Assembly: GCA_039654915.1 (NCBI GenBank)
Contig: CM077597.1
Coordinates: 38,910,001 to 38,974,000 of the forward strand
Direction: 5' to 3'
Origin: Aquilaria yunnanensis
Lineage: Eukaryota; Streptophyta; Magnoliopsida; Malvales; Thymelaeaceae
Length of the DNA stretch: 64,000 nt
Shown: piece after piece, positions 46,462 to 58,293 of the stretch
Layout of the letters: each line of letters begins with the position of its first letter
Position numbering within the stretch: the first letter of the stretch is position 1
Notes under the pieces: model-generated
Seen by the model: only the letters and a program-made list of their open reading frames with translations
What the model was told of the DNA's origin: nothing
The model's database searches: none
Program-made: the position numbers and the translations under genes

Positions 46462-47320
46462 TGTTATAGCCCTCCTAGCGGAATGCTCGATGGGTAAGGT
46501 AATTTCATAAATCCCTAGTTTAAATGCCTTGATTAAAAATGAATTAGAAAGATCAAGTAAGTTATCTAAAAGATAGATGGTTCCTAGTTTAATTTGGCAC
46601 CTAAGTGTCATTAGGGGTAAAATGGTCAGTTTGTGCCCTGATGTGATAAGTTTGGTATTTAAGCTCATAAGTTGATCTTTTGGACCTAAGTGACAAGAAA
46701 CCCAAGAGTTGAATGAAATTGCCAAGTTTTAAGACACTATTTGAACATGGGGTCTTTTTGACAAAACTGAAGAACTTGAAAGGCTTAAGTGAGAAGTTGG
46801 CTATTTAAGCAATTTTAGAACCATTTTCAGCCACTATTCATCTTCTTCTTCCTGATGAACCCATAGCTCTCCTCCTTCTCTCAAATTCCATAGCCAAATC
46901 GCGCCCAAAACCTCAATTCTTGGTGGAAATAGAAGTTTCATGATGAAACTAAGTGGAGAAGAGCTTGTTTTTGCGTGGGTTGCTGGGTTTGAGTTCAAAA
47001 TCATGTTTTTGAGCTAGGTAAGCTCTAAATTCGGCTGGGACCTGTTGTTCGTTGATTGTTCTTGGTTCCTTAAGCTTCCATGAGCTTGGTTCTAGTTCGA
47101 ATGAGCTTGAATTGATGCCTTATAAGTTGAATTTTCTTGGAACCGTAGGAAACATTAATGGAGCTTTGTGTTTGAAGCTCGAAGCTTTTGGTGCTTGATT
47201 CTTGCTAGTTCATATGTACTTGAGGTAAGGGATTTATGATTCAAGCATAATTGATGCCATTCCACCGTGAGACTAGCTCTCACAGGGCTTCCTGGGCAGG
47301 GGCCAAGGACGGTCTTGTCA
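46462..47320 (+). mobile_element. Shared chromovirus LTR between Chr-B and Chr-C (859 bp, internally deleted)
   Basis: It starts TGTTATAGCCC and ends GGTCTTGTCA. A polypurine tract lies on its left and a primer site on its right, so it is a 3' LTR for one element and a 5' LTR for the other. Compared with the Chr-C 3' LTR it lacks about 1.6 kb: the match jumps from near 52875 to near 54488 at 47262 (AATGCCATT|CCACCGTGAG). Confidence 0.75.
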
Positions 47321-47325
47321 GTTTT

Positions 47326-47337
47326 TGGTATCAGAGC
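47326..47337 (+). other. Primer-binding site of Chr-C (iMet type)
   Basis: TGGTATCAGAGC, five bases after the LTR end. Confidence 0.88.
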
Positions 47338-47461
47338 TTAGGACTTATTTCATAGATATTGGAGGCTAAGATTGAGATCTAATTTGGAATGTCCAAGTGC
47401 TAGGAAGTTAGAACTGACCAACATGTGGGGAATGTTGTCTGGCTGTAGTTGCAGGTTGCTA

Positions 47462-48720
47462 TGGTTGACACTAGATCAGGAGCTTCTACAAGGGCTAGAG
47501 AACCTGGTGAAGGTTCTAGTGACCCAGTTATGGCATGGCTAGATGAGATATCCTGGGTATTATAGGGGTTGACACAGACTATGGGCCAAGTGGCACAGGT
47601 ATGAACACCCTTGTAACTGAGATGTTCAGAGATTATGAGGATAGAGGTGTTGTCGAGGAGGAAAATGACCCATAACAGGATCAGGAAAGGCATCCTGAGC
47701 AACAGCAAGTGCCCAGGGCTCATGAACGCATAAGTCATGTTCATGAGGAAGAAGAAGAACCAGAGGTTATGGAGGCTCCAAGGAGGGGAGACACTTTACA
47801 TCAGATGAGATTGTTGGAGAAATTTAAAACTGTTGATCCACCGAGCTTTGATGGGACAGGTGATCCCAACAGAACAGAGGACTGGTTGTCCAGAATGAAT
47901 AGACTTTTCACTTGTGGTGGTTATGAGTGAGAGCAGAAGATAATTCTAGTGCCTTTCTTTCTGAGAGGAAGAGCTAGTCTATGGTAAGATGATGTGATGG
48001 AGATACTGAGGGAAAGTAATCGTACTCGCCGAGAGCACAAGAAAAAGGTGCTCAAGTGGTCAGACTTTGAAAAGAAGTTCTGACAGGAGTATATTATTGA
48101 AGCTGCACAGGATCAGAGGAGGATTCAGTTTAAGAATCTGATACAGGGAGAGATGTCTGTGCAGGAGTATAAGCAGCGCTATAATTCTCTTATCCGGTAT
48201 GCTCCGTACATGATGGGCAATGATGAATTGAAAGCTAAGAAGTTCTTCCAAGGGTTGAAACCTGTACTCAGGAGGTATTTGGTGACAGTAAATATTAGGA
48301 GCTATTGCCAGAGTTATATGGCGACAGTAATATTAGGAGCTATCGCCAGGTAGTGCAGAAGGCGTTGGCCTTAGAAAAAGAATTTGAGGATTCTAGAGCA
48401 TCTAGTAAAAAGGTGGAAGTTCGACCAGCCAACTTAGGAAAGAGTGTTGGGAAGTGACCAATGGTGGAAAACTAAGATCCATCCAAGAGAAGGAAGACAG
48501 GTTTATGTCCTAGATGCAAACAGTTTCATGGTGGAAGACCATGTACTCTGGGGACAGATGTTTGCAATATTTATGGTCAGAGAGGACATTGGGCGAGGCA
48601 ATGCCCAAGAGCTCAACCGATGTCAGGTCCACCTCAAAATTTACCCCCTGTACCCCTTGCCATAGGGAATTAGCCTGGTGTAGCCGTAGCAGCAGTTAAG
48701 CCGAGGGTTTTTGCCTTGAC
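47462..48720 (+). pseudogene. Chr-C gag: capsid and zinc knuckle, broken
   Basis: The start is ATG 47462 (MVDTRSGASTRARE). The retrotransposon gag domain begins near 47817 (FKTVDPPSFDGTGDPNRTE) and runs through EYKQRYNSLIRYAPYM and KKFFQGLKPVLRRY. A partial tandem duplication of about 35-40 bp around 48283-48350 (ATATTAGGAGCTATNGCCAG twice) breaks the frame. Two zinc-knuckle-like motifs follow: CPRCKQFHGGRPC (48507) and CNIYGQRGHWARQC, where Tyr replaces the second Cys. Stops occur at 47571 and elsewhere. The product would coat the element RNA. Confidence 0.82.
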
Positions 48721-51700
48721 TAGTCAAGTGACCAGAGAACCAGCCGTCATTCGAGGTAATTTTACTTTTCAGAATGGTAGTGTTAGAGTGCTATTTGGTA
48801 CGGGAGCTACTCATCAGAACTATGGATACGGGGTTTTATTGTGACCAATGAAGTTGTTACTAGGTATCCCTTGCAGTTAGGCGACCATGATTTTTGTTAT
48901 GAATTGTAGGTGATAGAATTGAGGTCTTGTGACCTATTGCTAGGAATGGATTGGCTAAGTAGGCATAAGGCACAAATCGACTGTGCGAATCACTCAGTCG
49001 ACATTACTAATGCTCAGAGAGCTAGACTGACTTGCACAGGAGGATTGGCATGTAGTGCTAAGAGTTTGCACTTTAGACTTATGGATACCATCCCTATAGT
49101 TGGTGAAGAAGAGTATTATTCATTGAATGGAGTGGCTGTAGAGGAGGAACTTGAGAAGATTCCTGTAGCAAATCATTTTCCTGAGGTGTTTCCAGTCGAG
49201 TTACCTGGGTTACCACCTAAATGGGATACTGAGTTTGTAATCCATCTGTAACCAGGGGTTGAACCTATTTCAATACCACCTTATAGGATGTCAGCTCCTG
49301 AGATGGATGAGTTAAAGAAGCAGTTGGAGGAACTGCTAGACAAAGGCTTTATAAGGCCTAGTGTATCACCATAGGGAGCTCTGGTGTTATTTGTGAAGAA
49401 GAAGGACAGAACTTTTAGAGTGTCAATCGACTATAGAAAGTTGAATGCAGTGACAATCAAGAATAAGTATCCACTTCCTAGAATTGATGATCTGTTCGAC
49501 AGGCTCAGGGGAGTGAAGGTGTTTTCCAGGATTGATCTTCGGTCTAGGTACTTTCAGATCAGGGTTAAGGAGGAAGATATTCCGAAAACTGCTTTCAGAA
49601 CAAGGTATGGACATTATGAATATACAGTTATACCGTTTGGTGTGATGAATGCTCCAGCAGTATTTATGGAAGCGATGAATCGAATCTTAAAGCCGTTTCT
49701 GGATCAGTTTGCTGAAGTTTTCATCAATGAGATTTTGGTATATTCCAGTCTACATCAGAACATGAAAATCACCTTAGAAAAGTTTTACAAGTACTGAAGG
49801 ATAATCAGTACTATGCAAAGTTGTCTAAGTGTGAGTTTTGGTCCAAGAGGATTCAATTTTTGGGCCACATCTTTAGTGCTCAGGGTTTATCAGTTGATCT
49901 TGAAATAGTTCAAGTAGTAGTTGAATGGAAGAGACCAACTACAGTTACTGAGGTCAGGAGTTTCTTAGGCTTGGTAGGTTACTACAGACGTTTTATAGAG
50001 AATTTCTCTGTGATAGCTACACCATTGACAGCCTTGACCAAGAAGACTCAGAAGTTTGAGTGGACACCGAAGTATGAAGAAGCTTACTGGAGTTGAAGGA
50101 AAGATTGACCAGTGCACCTATACTTATTTTTCCATATCCGAACAGAGCTTTTACAGTGTATACTGATGCATCTGGTTCTGTTTTGGGATGTGTATTGATG
50201 TAGGTGATTGCTTATGGTTCAAGATAGCTGAGGCCTAATGAATTGAATTACCCGATTCATGATCTTGAGCTAGCAGCAGTAATTTTTTCACTCAAGTTGT
50301 CCAGGCATTACTTGATGGGGAGGTCGTTCAGAATCTTCACCGATCATAAAAGTTTGAAATATCTATTTACCTAGAAGGATCTAAACATGAGGTAGCGGTG
50401 ATGGATTGAATACATAAAGGATTATGATTGGTCGATTGAGTACTGTGCTGGTAAAGGAAATGTGGTAGCAGATGCATTGAGCCGAAAGTACACGGGAGTG
50501 ATCTTATCTAAGGATCAGGCTACGAACTTCTCTGAAGGAGTATTAAAGGGCTTTTTCTTAGCTTTGCATGAATTATGGCAAAGTCGAGAAAAATCCCTAG
50601 TCTACATTCTGGAAGTGCAGTCAGCTTGGTTAGTCAGAGTTAAGGAAGCTCAGATGAAAGATCCATTGTTGAAGAAAATTTCAAGAGAAGCGAAGCTTGG
50701 CACTATGAGGAAGGAATTCAGATATAAGGATGGAATCCTATATTATGGAGATCGTCTCTATGTACCGAATGTGGATGGACTTAGACAGCAAGTCCTATAG
50801 GAGACACATAGTAGTACTTTGAATATCCACCCTGGTACTAGTAAGATGTATCAAGATCTGAAGACACATTTTTGGTGGCCAGGATTGAAAAGGGATGTAG
50901 GAGGACATGTGGCAAAGTGTCTGACATGTCAGATGGTTAAAGCAGAACATCAAAAACCAGCAGGCACACTTCAGAGTTTACCTCTGCTAGTGAGGAAATG
51001 GGGATTCGTTACTATGGATTTCCTAGTGGGGTTACCGAATACCCGGAGTCAGCATGATGCCATATGGGTCATGGTTGATAGACTGACGAAGTCGACACAC
51101 TTCGTACCAATCAGAGTCACTTATCCATTGGAGAAGTTGGCTCAGTTGTATCTCAAGGAGATTGTGAGACTCCATGGGATACTAGATCAGATTATATCTG
51201 ATAGAGATCCTCGATTCACATCACGATTTTGGAATGCTTTTCAAGAAGCTTTGGGAAGTAAAGTTAGTCTTAGTACTACTTTTCATCCTCAGACTGATGG
51301 GCAATCTGATAGAGTAATTCAGACTTTGGAGGATATGCTACAGATGTGTGTCATAGATTTCAAAGGTGATTGGGATCAGCATTTACCCCTGATCGAGTTT
51401 ACTTATAATAACAGTCATCAAATTGTTATTGGTATGGCACCATATGAGGCTCTGTATGGAAGACGATGTATGACACCTCATTGTTGGGCAGATCCTTCAG
51501 ACATAGCAGTTATTGGTCTTGAGATTATCATTGATACCACAGCTAAGATCAAGTTAATTCAGAGGCAAATTAAAGCAGCCAATGACAGGTAGACGAAGTA
51601 TGGAAATTTGAGAAGAAGAGACTTGAGTTTTGAAGTTGGGGACAAGGTACTTCTGAAAGTGTCGCCCATGAAAAGAGTTAGCCATTTTGGGCAAAGGGGC

Positions 51701-52060
51701 AAGTTAGCTCCTAGGTATATTGGACCCTATGAAATATTGGAGAAGATTGGGAAAGTTGCTGATTGGTTAGCATTACCACTTAACCTATCTCAAGTGCATA
51801 ACGTGTTTCACGTTAGTCTACTCTGAAAATGGATAGTGGAACCGGGACAGGTCGTTAATCCTTCAATGATACCCATTCAAGAAGACTTTTCCTATGAGGA
51901 GAAACCCATTCACATACTTAATAGGCAAGTCAAGAAATTATGGACTAAGTGGATTCTGATGGTTAAGATCCTTTGGTCTAACCATACTGAGGAGGAAGCT
52001 ACATGGGAGACAGAGCAGGATATGTTGAAAAGATATCCTAGTATTTTTCCGGAGTTGTAG
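48721..52060 (+). pseudogene. Chr-C pol: protease, RT, RNase H, integrase with chromodomain-type tail, inactive
   Basis: The protease motif reads FGTGAT (48794-48811), with Gly for the catalytic Asp. RT is well preserved ([27 protein letters not shown], here only to be read as consecutive motifs: [24 protein letters not shown]), but the catalytic pair of YIDD is NE (FINEILVYS, 49726-49731). RNase H has YTDASGS and [10 protein letters not shown] with stops. Integrase has H-H-C-C (HPGTSKMY, CLTCQ), TMDFL and ISDRDPRF; the third catalytic residue is Asp, not Glu (DGQSDR, 51308-51310). The tail (HNVFHVSLL, then EEATWETEQDMLKRYP, ending 52060) is typical of Tekay/Del chromoviruses. About ten stops and one frameshift are present. 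It cannot move by itself. Confidence 0.9.
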
Positions 52061-52082
52061 CGGAATTTGGGGGACCAAATTC

Positions 52083-52098
52083 AAGAAGGAGGGGAGAA
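52083..52098 (+). other. Polypurine tract of Chr-C
   Basis: AAGAAGGAGGGGAGAA directly precedes LTR start TGTTATGGCCC. Confidence 0.85.
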
Positions 52099-54546
52099 TG
52101 TTATGGCCCTTCTAGTGGGAGGCGTAATTGAGGAAGGTAAAGTGTTTTAAAGTAAGTTTAGAACCTTAACTCAAGTTTACATGGCAAGAATAGAGAAGTT
52201 TAGCAAAGTTCACTAAGTTCTGAGAAAAATAAAGCACTGAAAGAAGTTCAGGGGCAAAATGGTAATTTTGCATCCTGAATAGCCGGGACAAGTCCCGAAT
52301 GTTTTAAAATGAATTTTTATAACTTAACCTTCAACCTTAACTCAAACTTAAAGAATAGACAAGAATTTAATCAAGAATCACTAAGTTACAAAGATGGGGG
52401 ACTTAATTGCATTAAACTTGAAACCTTGGTGACGTTGATGCTAAGTAAGGGTTTAAGAAGGGAAAAAGAAGGGGGAGGCCGCCATAACCACGTTTTCATC
52501 CTTCCCTCACTCATTTCTCTCTCAAATTAAGCTTGGAATCAAGTGATCTTGGTGTCAAGAGGTGCAATTCAAGGTGTATAAGCTTGGAGGAGCCAATTCC
52601 AAGCTTGAAACCATGATTTTGATGCTTGGAAAGGCGTTTTTCCACATCCTCTATTTTTGAACGTGGTAAGAAATGTGTTCTTGACTGAATTCATGTTTAT
52701 TAGTTAGTTTGAAGCTTGGGTTTTGGTTAAAGAATGAAGTTTTAGTGATTAGTGCTTTGTTTTTGGTTTGGAATTGGTGTAGAACTTTGGTGAGCTTGGT
52801 TGGTTGAAAGGGAGCTTGATTCTTGCATGTTACTTGGAGTTGAGGTAAGGGAGATATGTTTTCAAGTTCATTTAATGCCAATAGCTTGAGTTTGCTTGAA
52901 GAATTCGAGTGGTTTTAGCTATGCCATTAGTTAAAGGTTATGGTTGAATTATGGTGGACTAGAGGAATTGGGAGGATTGGATTGATGTTACAAGACATCA
53001 TAGATTGGCTTGTGATAGTTGGTTGTGATCTATGCAACATGTTCTATGTGTATATGAACTTTGGAGGCATTCCTAGCATGTTTGATATCTGTAGGAAGTG
53101 TCCAAAGCTCATAGCAGCAAAATCGGAGTTTTTCTGGGCATTTTCCAGGTTTGGCGATGCGTCACCAATCCCCACGTGTTCCCACGATGCATTGCCAAGA
53201 CCTCTGAAAATTGGCAGAACGTCGACAACTATGGTGACGCGTCGCCAAGACAGCATTTGACACCCGGTTTTGTTTTTGGCATAACTTTTTGCTCCGGTGT
53301 CCGATTGAGGTGATTCAAGATTCCACGCGAAGTTAAGGGGGAGTACTATCACCTCCATATTTTCAAAACACTTAAAATGCCCTAGGTTTAGATTTATATT
53401 AACTCAAAGTGATGGACATTTTTAAAGGAAACTATGTTGCAATGATCACAACAAGGTATTACTAGCCCAAGTGAGACGTTTAGAACCCTTGGCAACCTAG
53501 CCGTGCCATAGCCACGAGGTTGCAAGGTGAAACCTTGTTCATCTAGTCTACATCAAAGAGGCCCTCCGGCCTAGTCCGCAAAGTTCCACCATAATTCCCC
53601 TACATAACGAATATGGGAACGGGTACATGATTGCATCCAGTAAGCTACGGCTTGCTAGGAACGGGTTAGTGATCAGAACTCGCTAGGCACGGAGTGATGC
53701 ACCATGAGGAGGACTAATTTGAAGAGAGGTCTCAAAGGCCTAGTTATATGTGCATATATCAAGCCCTCATGCTGTGTGAGCTCGCAGCAAGTTTACATAT
53801 GTTCATCATATGTCCAGTCCTAGTAATTTTCTTGCAGGTACACTGAAGACCCCTTACTGAGAATTGTCGAATTCTTACTCCCTAGTTGTGTTATGCAGAG
53901 ACTAAAGTTGCTGGACCGGGTAATCGTTGAGGATTATCGCGACAGTGTTCTTTTGTGTGTACAAGTACAGCATTTGAGAATCCTTGTGATTCTAGTCTAC
54001 ATGGTGTATTTAGTTGGCTTCTTGGTCAAGTAACAGTACTAACTAGTGTCTTCCTTTGGCTGCAGAGCCTAGTAGCACTTGGCAAAGGACTTTTGAGACT
54101 CGCCACTGGGATGTCTATCCAAGGTGGGAGTTAAGTCAAAGAGATCTCAGTAGAGGCTTGTATTTATACAGTACTTTTAGTTGCCTCCATAGTATATGTT
54201 ATAAGGAGTCCTCGACTCTAGGATTGCTCTTGGGTGAGGGCACTAGTCTACTTTATGTATGAATGTTCTCACGAGTTGTTATGTGCAGTAAACTCACACA
54301 AATGTTGATTTTGTATGCTTTGGTTATTTATACTTATTTTGTGTAGAAATTACTTGGCCAAGTTAATGTTTTATGGTTTTAATAAACCAAGTCAAAGCAT
54401 GAAGAGCATGCATATTGCATTTTCTAGGGTAATCAACTAGTAGCATGGGATTTAATCCACACACATACACAACTAGCCAATTACAATCCACCGTGAGACC
54501 AGCTCTCACAGGGCTTCCTGGGCAGGGGCCAAGGATGGCCGTGTCA
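52099..54546 (+). mobile_element. 3' LTR of Chr-C (2448 bp)
   Basis: It starts TGTTATGGCCC and ends GCCGTGTCA, with TGTT/... and GTCA termini matching 46462-47320. The left and right thirds align with the shared LTR; the middle 1.6 kb is present only here. The minus-strand LTR at 6778-8845 is a relative. It contains the CG-rich palindrome cluster at 53152-53250. The open frames inside are short and not conserved. The flank at 54547 is a Tat gag remnant. Confidence 0.85.
53152..53250. promoter_or_regulatory. Cluster of CG-rich palindromes in the Chr-C LTR
   Basis: Within 100 bp lie GGCGATGCGTCACC, CGATGCATTGCC, CGTCGAC and GGTGACGCGTCGCC. The matching stretch of the minus-strand LTR (7715-7810) keeps the same set in the same order when reversed. 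They resemble CGCG-box and TGACG-type sites. A regulatory role is inference. Confidence 0.4.
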
Positions 54547-54675
54547 AAGCTTGTTCGCTAGGTTGTTGAATTCCATCATCGAGATTTCGTGGACTTTCCT
54601 TTTCCTCTTAGTCAAGGGTTTTCTAGTGGTGATTGCTTGGATTATTCCTGTCGGAGCTAGTGGGTGCTTTATGGG
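54547..54675 (-). pseudogene. Tat-6 gag C-terminal fragment, minus strand
   Basis: On the minus strand the bases read open (PIKHPLAPTGIIQAITT, KRKRKVHEI). This looks like the region just after the zinc-binding motif of Tat gag (G-x-I-x-x-I followed by a K/R-rich stretch). It continues from 58294 across the giant solo LTR. Confidence 0.55.
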
Positions 54676-57600
54676 TGTCACGCCCCGGACCGCCCCTATC
54701 CCATCTGGGCCCGATTATCAAAGCATGCAGCAGAAGTTTATTCACACAGAAAGGGCTTTATTATCTCTTTAACATTTATGGACAAGACTCCAGGATCATT
54801 ACCGGTACTAGCTCGTTAATTATTTTCTTTCAAGGTGATGTTGGGGTGCTTTCAGAACTAAGCTAGCACCTTTGTTGAATTTTAGCGTTCCATTCATGAT
54901 CTTTACCATGCTTAGCCAAGTACATGCATGGAAACCAAAACACCATATCCATATTTTGAAAACTTGTTTATGGACTCATGTATCACATACTCAAACATAG
55001 GCCATAGAAATATGCATACTTCATTACATGCATACATGAGCTTCTCCCAATAATTTCTCCACTTGTGCACATAATGCAGCAGGCATCACTTCACATACTT
55101 AGTTCATCCGAAAGCACATATAGCCAATTACATGCACTTAATACCCTTAGATGATCTTTTAACATATAAGCAACCAATTCCATACAATTCCAGGTTCATT
55201 GGCAATTCTTCCTTAGGTGCACAAACAAAGCCAAATATAGCATACTCCATTATTGAACATATCTTTAGCAACAGGCAATTAACATGTGAACTCATTCTCC
55301 TTTGAACATAAACCTATTAAATTCCATACTTGCATATCATTCTTCGCACATGCCAAGCACATTGTAAAAAATCACCAAGCATGCAAGATATACCATAGTT
55401 TATGAGTCCATATTTACAAGTATTAAATTGGTGTTATACTGAAAGTAAACGTAATTACTTAAAACTTAGCTAGCATATCCAAAAGCATGATACATTGTAA
55501 TCAACTTATAATATCATGGAACACATTCCACCTTAATAGACCTTGTTCCCACAACTTCTAGACTACATAAGCTTGCACAAGTAAGTCCACACCATTAGCT
55601 TGATTCACAAGAAATTTATACCACATAAGTCACTTAGAACATATGAATATATTGAGCAATACCATACACATACCCAACCCTTTAACAAAACAGAAAGAGT
55701 ACTCCAATTTTCTTAGCTTTATCTTTCAAGCAATCCCTTTTCCTACAAAAGTAGAAAAGGGCGGGTGGGTTATAAAACTCAGTAAGGATCCCGGTGGCAT
55801 CCAATGCCTAACATAGTGAGGTAATTCTCATGACTCTCAAAGTCACATATGGCTTCCAAAGCCTAATCTTATGCCAAGAATGTAATGGCAAATATTCTGT
55901 GTTCCTGCAAAGGTAAACACTAAAACAAAGAAAACGCAAGGCATACAATAATAACAATAATAATCAGGGTCTGCATGCATAACCAATTTCACAGAAGCAC
56001 ACAACACAACACACCACACAAGACCATGTCCCGTGACACCATGGGCATGGCAAGCATTAGCATATTCCATATCAGAATTCTCGGTTGACCATTTCTTTAT
56101 TTACACCGTACTGAGCGCTCGTTAGCTTGGTAATCGAGTTGGCAAACTCAATCCCTAGCCCTAAATGCTTGCACTTAACTCATGAGTAAACCATAGTTGC
56201 TGAAGCAATGATACTTAGCCCAATATGCACCATGTGCCCAAATACTCATAAAGTGAGTATGAGAAATCCTCACATAGAGTCGTCGAAGCAACAAAACAAC
56301 TTAGCCCTACATGCACACCTAGGATCACACGGTTCTTTGACCATCACATAGGGGCACTAATACTCACAAAACATAATCATGGAAATCCACCATGCTATAA
56401 AGTGAGTATAGGAATCCTTACCAAAGTCTGAGTAACCTTTTGCTCATGCCTTTGCCTTTTCCTTGCCTTGTTGTTTGTTAGAAATTGTCTTTTCCTTAAT
56501 GGACCTCATGAAACCTCTCTGTAATGATCATGGCTGAATATTAGACTTAACCTTTCTCTTAAGCTCCACTTGATTTTCAAGCTTACATGTACTTAGAAGC
56601 TCACATATACCAAGGACACTTGGTTTCCACTTAAGGATTTCAAGAACAACTCTTGGCTAAATTTGTTCTTTATTTCTTCTTCCTCATTTTAGTTCCATAT
56701 TTCACTAGGAACACATAAACACCAGGAACACTTGGTTTGCACACACAACTACAAAAATAGCATTACGACTAAACGTTGCTTTTCATTCTCTTTTCTTATT
56801 TTTAGTCCCATATACCTCTGGGAACCCATTAATAGCAAGTACACTTGGTTAACATACACAATCACAACAATTACAACATGGCCGAACCTTTCATTGCTTT
56901 TCTTAGCTTACAAAACTTCTCTTTTTACATCCATTTCTTGGCTATTGCCTTATACATTCATAAAAGCTTCTTTAACAGCAAGAACACTTGGTCTAAGCTC
57001 ATGCATGCCAAGATACAAGCTTGGCCGAATCTTCATTCTTGTCTTTCTTCCATCTTTTGCTTGTTTTCTTGTCTAGGATGACCATAGGAGCTCCAAGGTA
57101 CCAAGGACACTTGGATAAGAGCTCCACCATGCCATGGACACTCATGGCTGAATCCATCTCCATGCATGGAACCTTTCTTTGGTCTTTGCTTTGCATGGCT
57201 TCTAGTGCTTCAAAATCACCAAGAACACTTGTTACACTTCATAGAAAGTTCAAGGATGAAGTTGTTTCCTAGCACAAAGGCCAACAATGGCTGAATCATT
57301 AGTAAGTAATTTATTAGCTCAAAAACCATAAATACCAAGAAAACTTGGTTTTCCACTTACTATCCTCACAAAGAGGTAATGGCTGAAACTTGAGCTTTGT
57401 TCTTCCTTGAAGTTCTTCTTGGTTTCTTGCTTCCCATGGCTTGGAAACGTCATGCATGCAATGAGCTCCTTGAGTAGAGCTCAAGAACACTAAGAACACA
57501 TGAGGGCCAAAAATTCTTGTGACTTTTCCTTGATATCTCACTTGATTCTTGCTTTGGATGCGTTTAGTAGCTTGGAAATACCTAGAGAAATGGGTGGAAT

Positions 57601-58293
57601 GTGTATGGATATGGATTTTCTATCAAGGCTGAGTGCTAGAGGAAGAAGAAAAAGTTCGGAGCTTGGAGAAGCAACCATGGCCGAAACTTGGAGAGGAGAG
57701 AGTTTAAGAGAGTTTGGTGAAGTGAGAGATGAGTGAAGTGTTTGAAATAGAAGAGTGAAGGATGGCCGGCTATTGAGGGGTGAGTGGGATAGTTAGTGGA
57801 GTGTAGTGGAGCATTAAACAAATGTGAGAGGCGGATAAGAGTGGGAGACATGCATGGGCAATATAATAGTTTCAGGTGGAAGTGTGGGACAAGTCCAAGT
57901 AGAGCATTAAACAAATCATAGTGGAGGATGTAGTGGCCTAATTTTTTAATGGTAATTGGGGGGTGGCCGGCCATGGCTGGAAATGCCATGAAATTTGGGT
58001 AATCCCGCATTTGGTCCTCCAACTTCTCAATTTATGCAATTGAATCCTCCTACAAAAAATTCCTTTATGCAATTGAGTCCCATAACTTCAAATTTCACCA
58101 TTTTCATCACTAATTCTCTTGGCCTAAGTGAAGTTTGATTTCAAGAGTGTCCAACACTCATTTATGCCCATTTCTCACTTAATTCAATGTCTCCTAAATT
58201 TAATGGAGCTTAGTTTCCAAATTAGGAAAACTTTTTATGTCCTAAATCCACTTAACCCAGGACTTAATCATTTAGCATTTTTCGGGCATTACA
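54676..58293 (-). mobile_element. Giant solo LTR G (3618 bp), TSD ATGGG
   Basis: In plus orientation it starts TGTCACGCCCCGGACC and ends GGGCATTACA. The duplication ATGGG is at 54671-54675 and 58294-58298. I place it on the minus strand because plant Ty3/gypsy LTRs often end GGGGCGTGACA just before the primer site. There is no coding region; frames inside are short. It contains an array of about 118-bp units at 56610-57480. Chromovirus origin is likely but not proven. Confidence 0.88.
56610..57480. repeat. Degenerate tandem array of about 118 bp in LTR G
   Basis: The hairpin-like motif CCAAGAACACTTGG or a close variant recurs at 56610, 56722, 56835, 56978, 57101, 57219 and 57335 (spacing 112, 113, 143, 123, 118, 116). 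Most later units also carry ATGGCYGAA about 40-70 bp later. In the assumed orientation it lies in U3, upstream of the promoter. Confidence 0.75.

Noticed and set aside
56732..57272. Overlapping plus-strand frames of 80-114 codons as a small gene
   Set aside because: They lie in a tandem array inside solo LTR G, have low-complexity composition and show no conserved domain.
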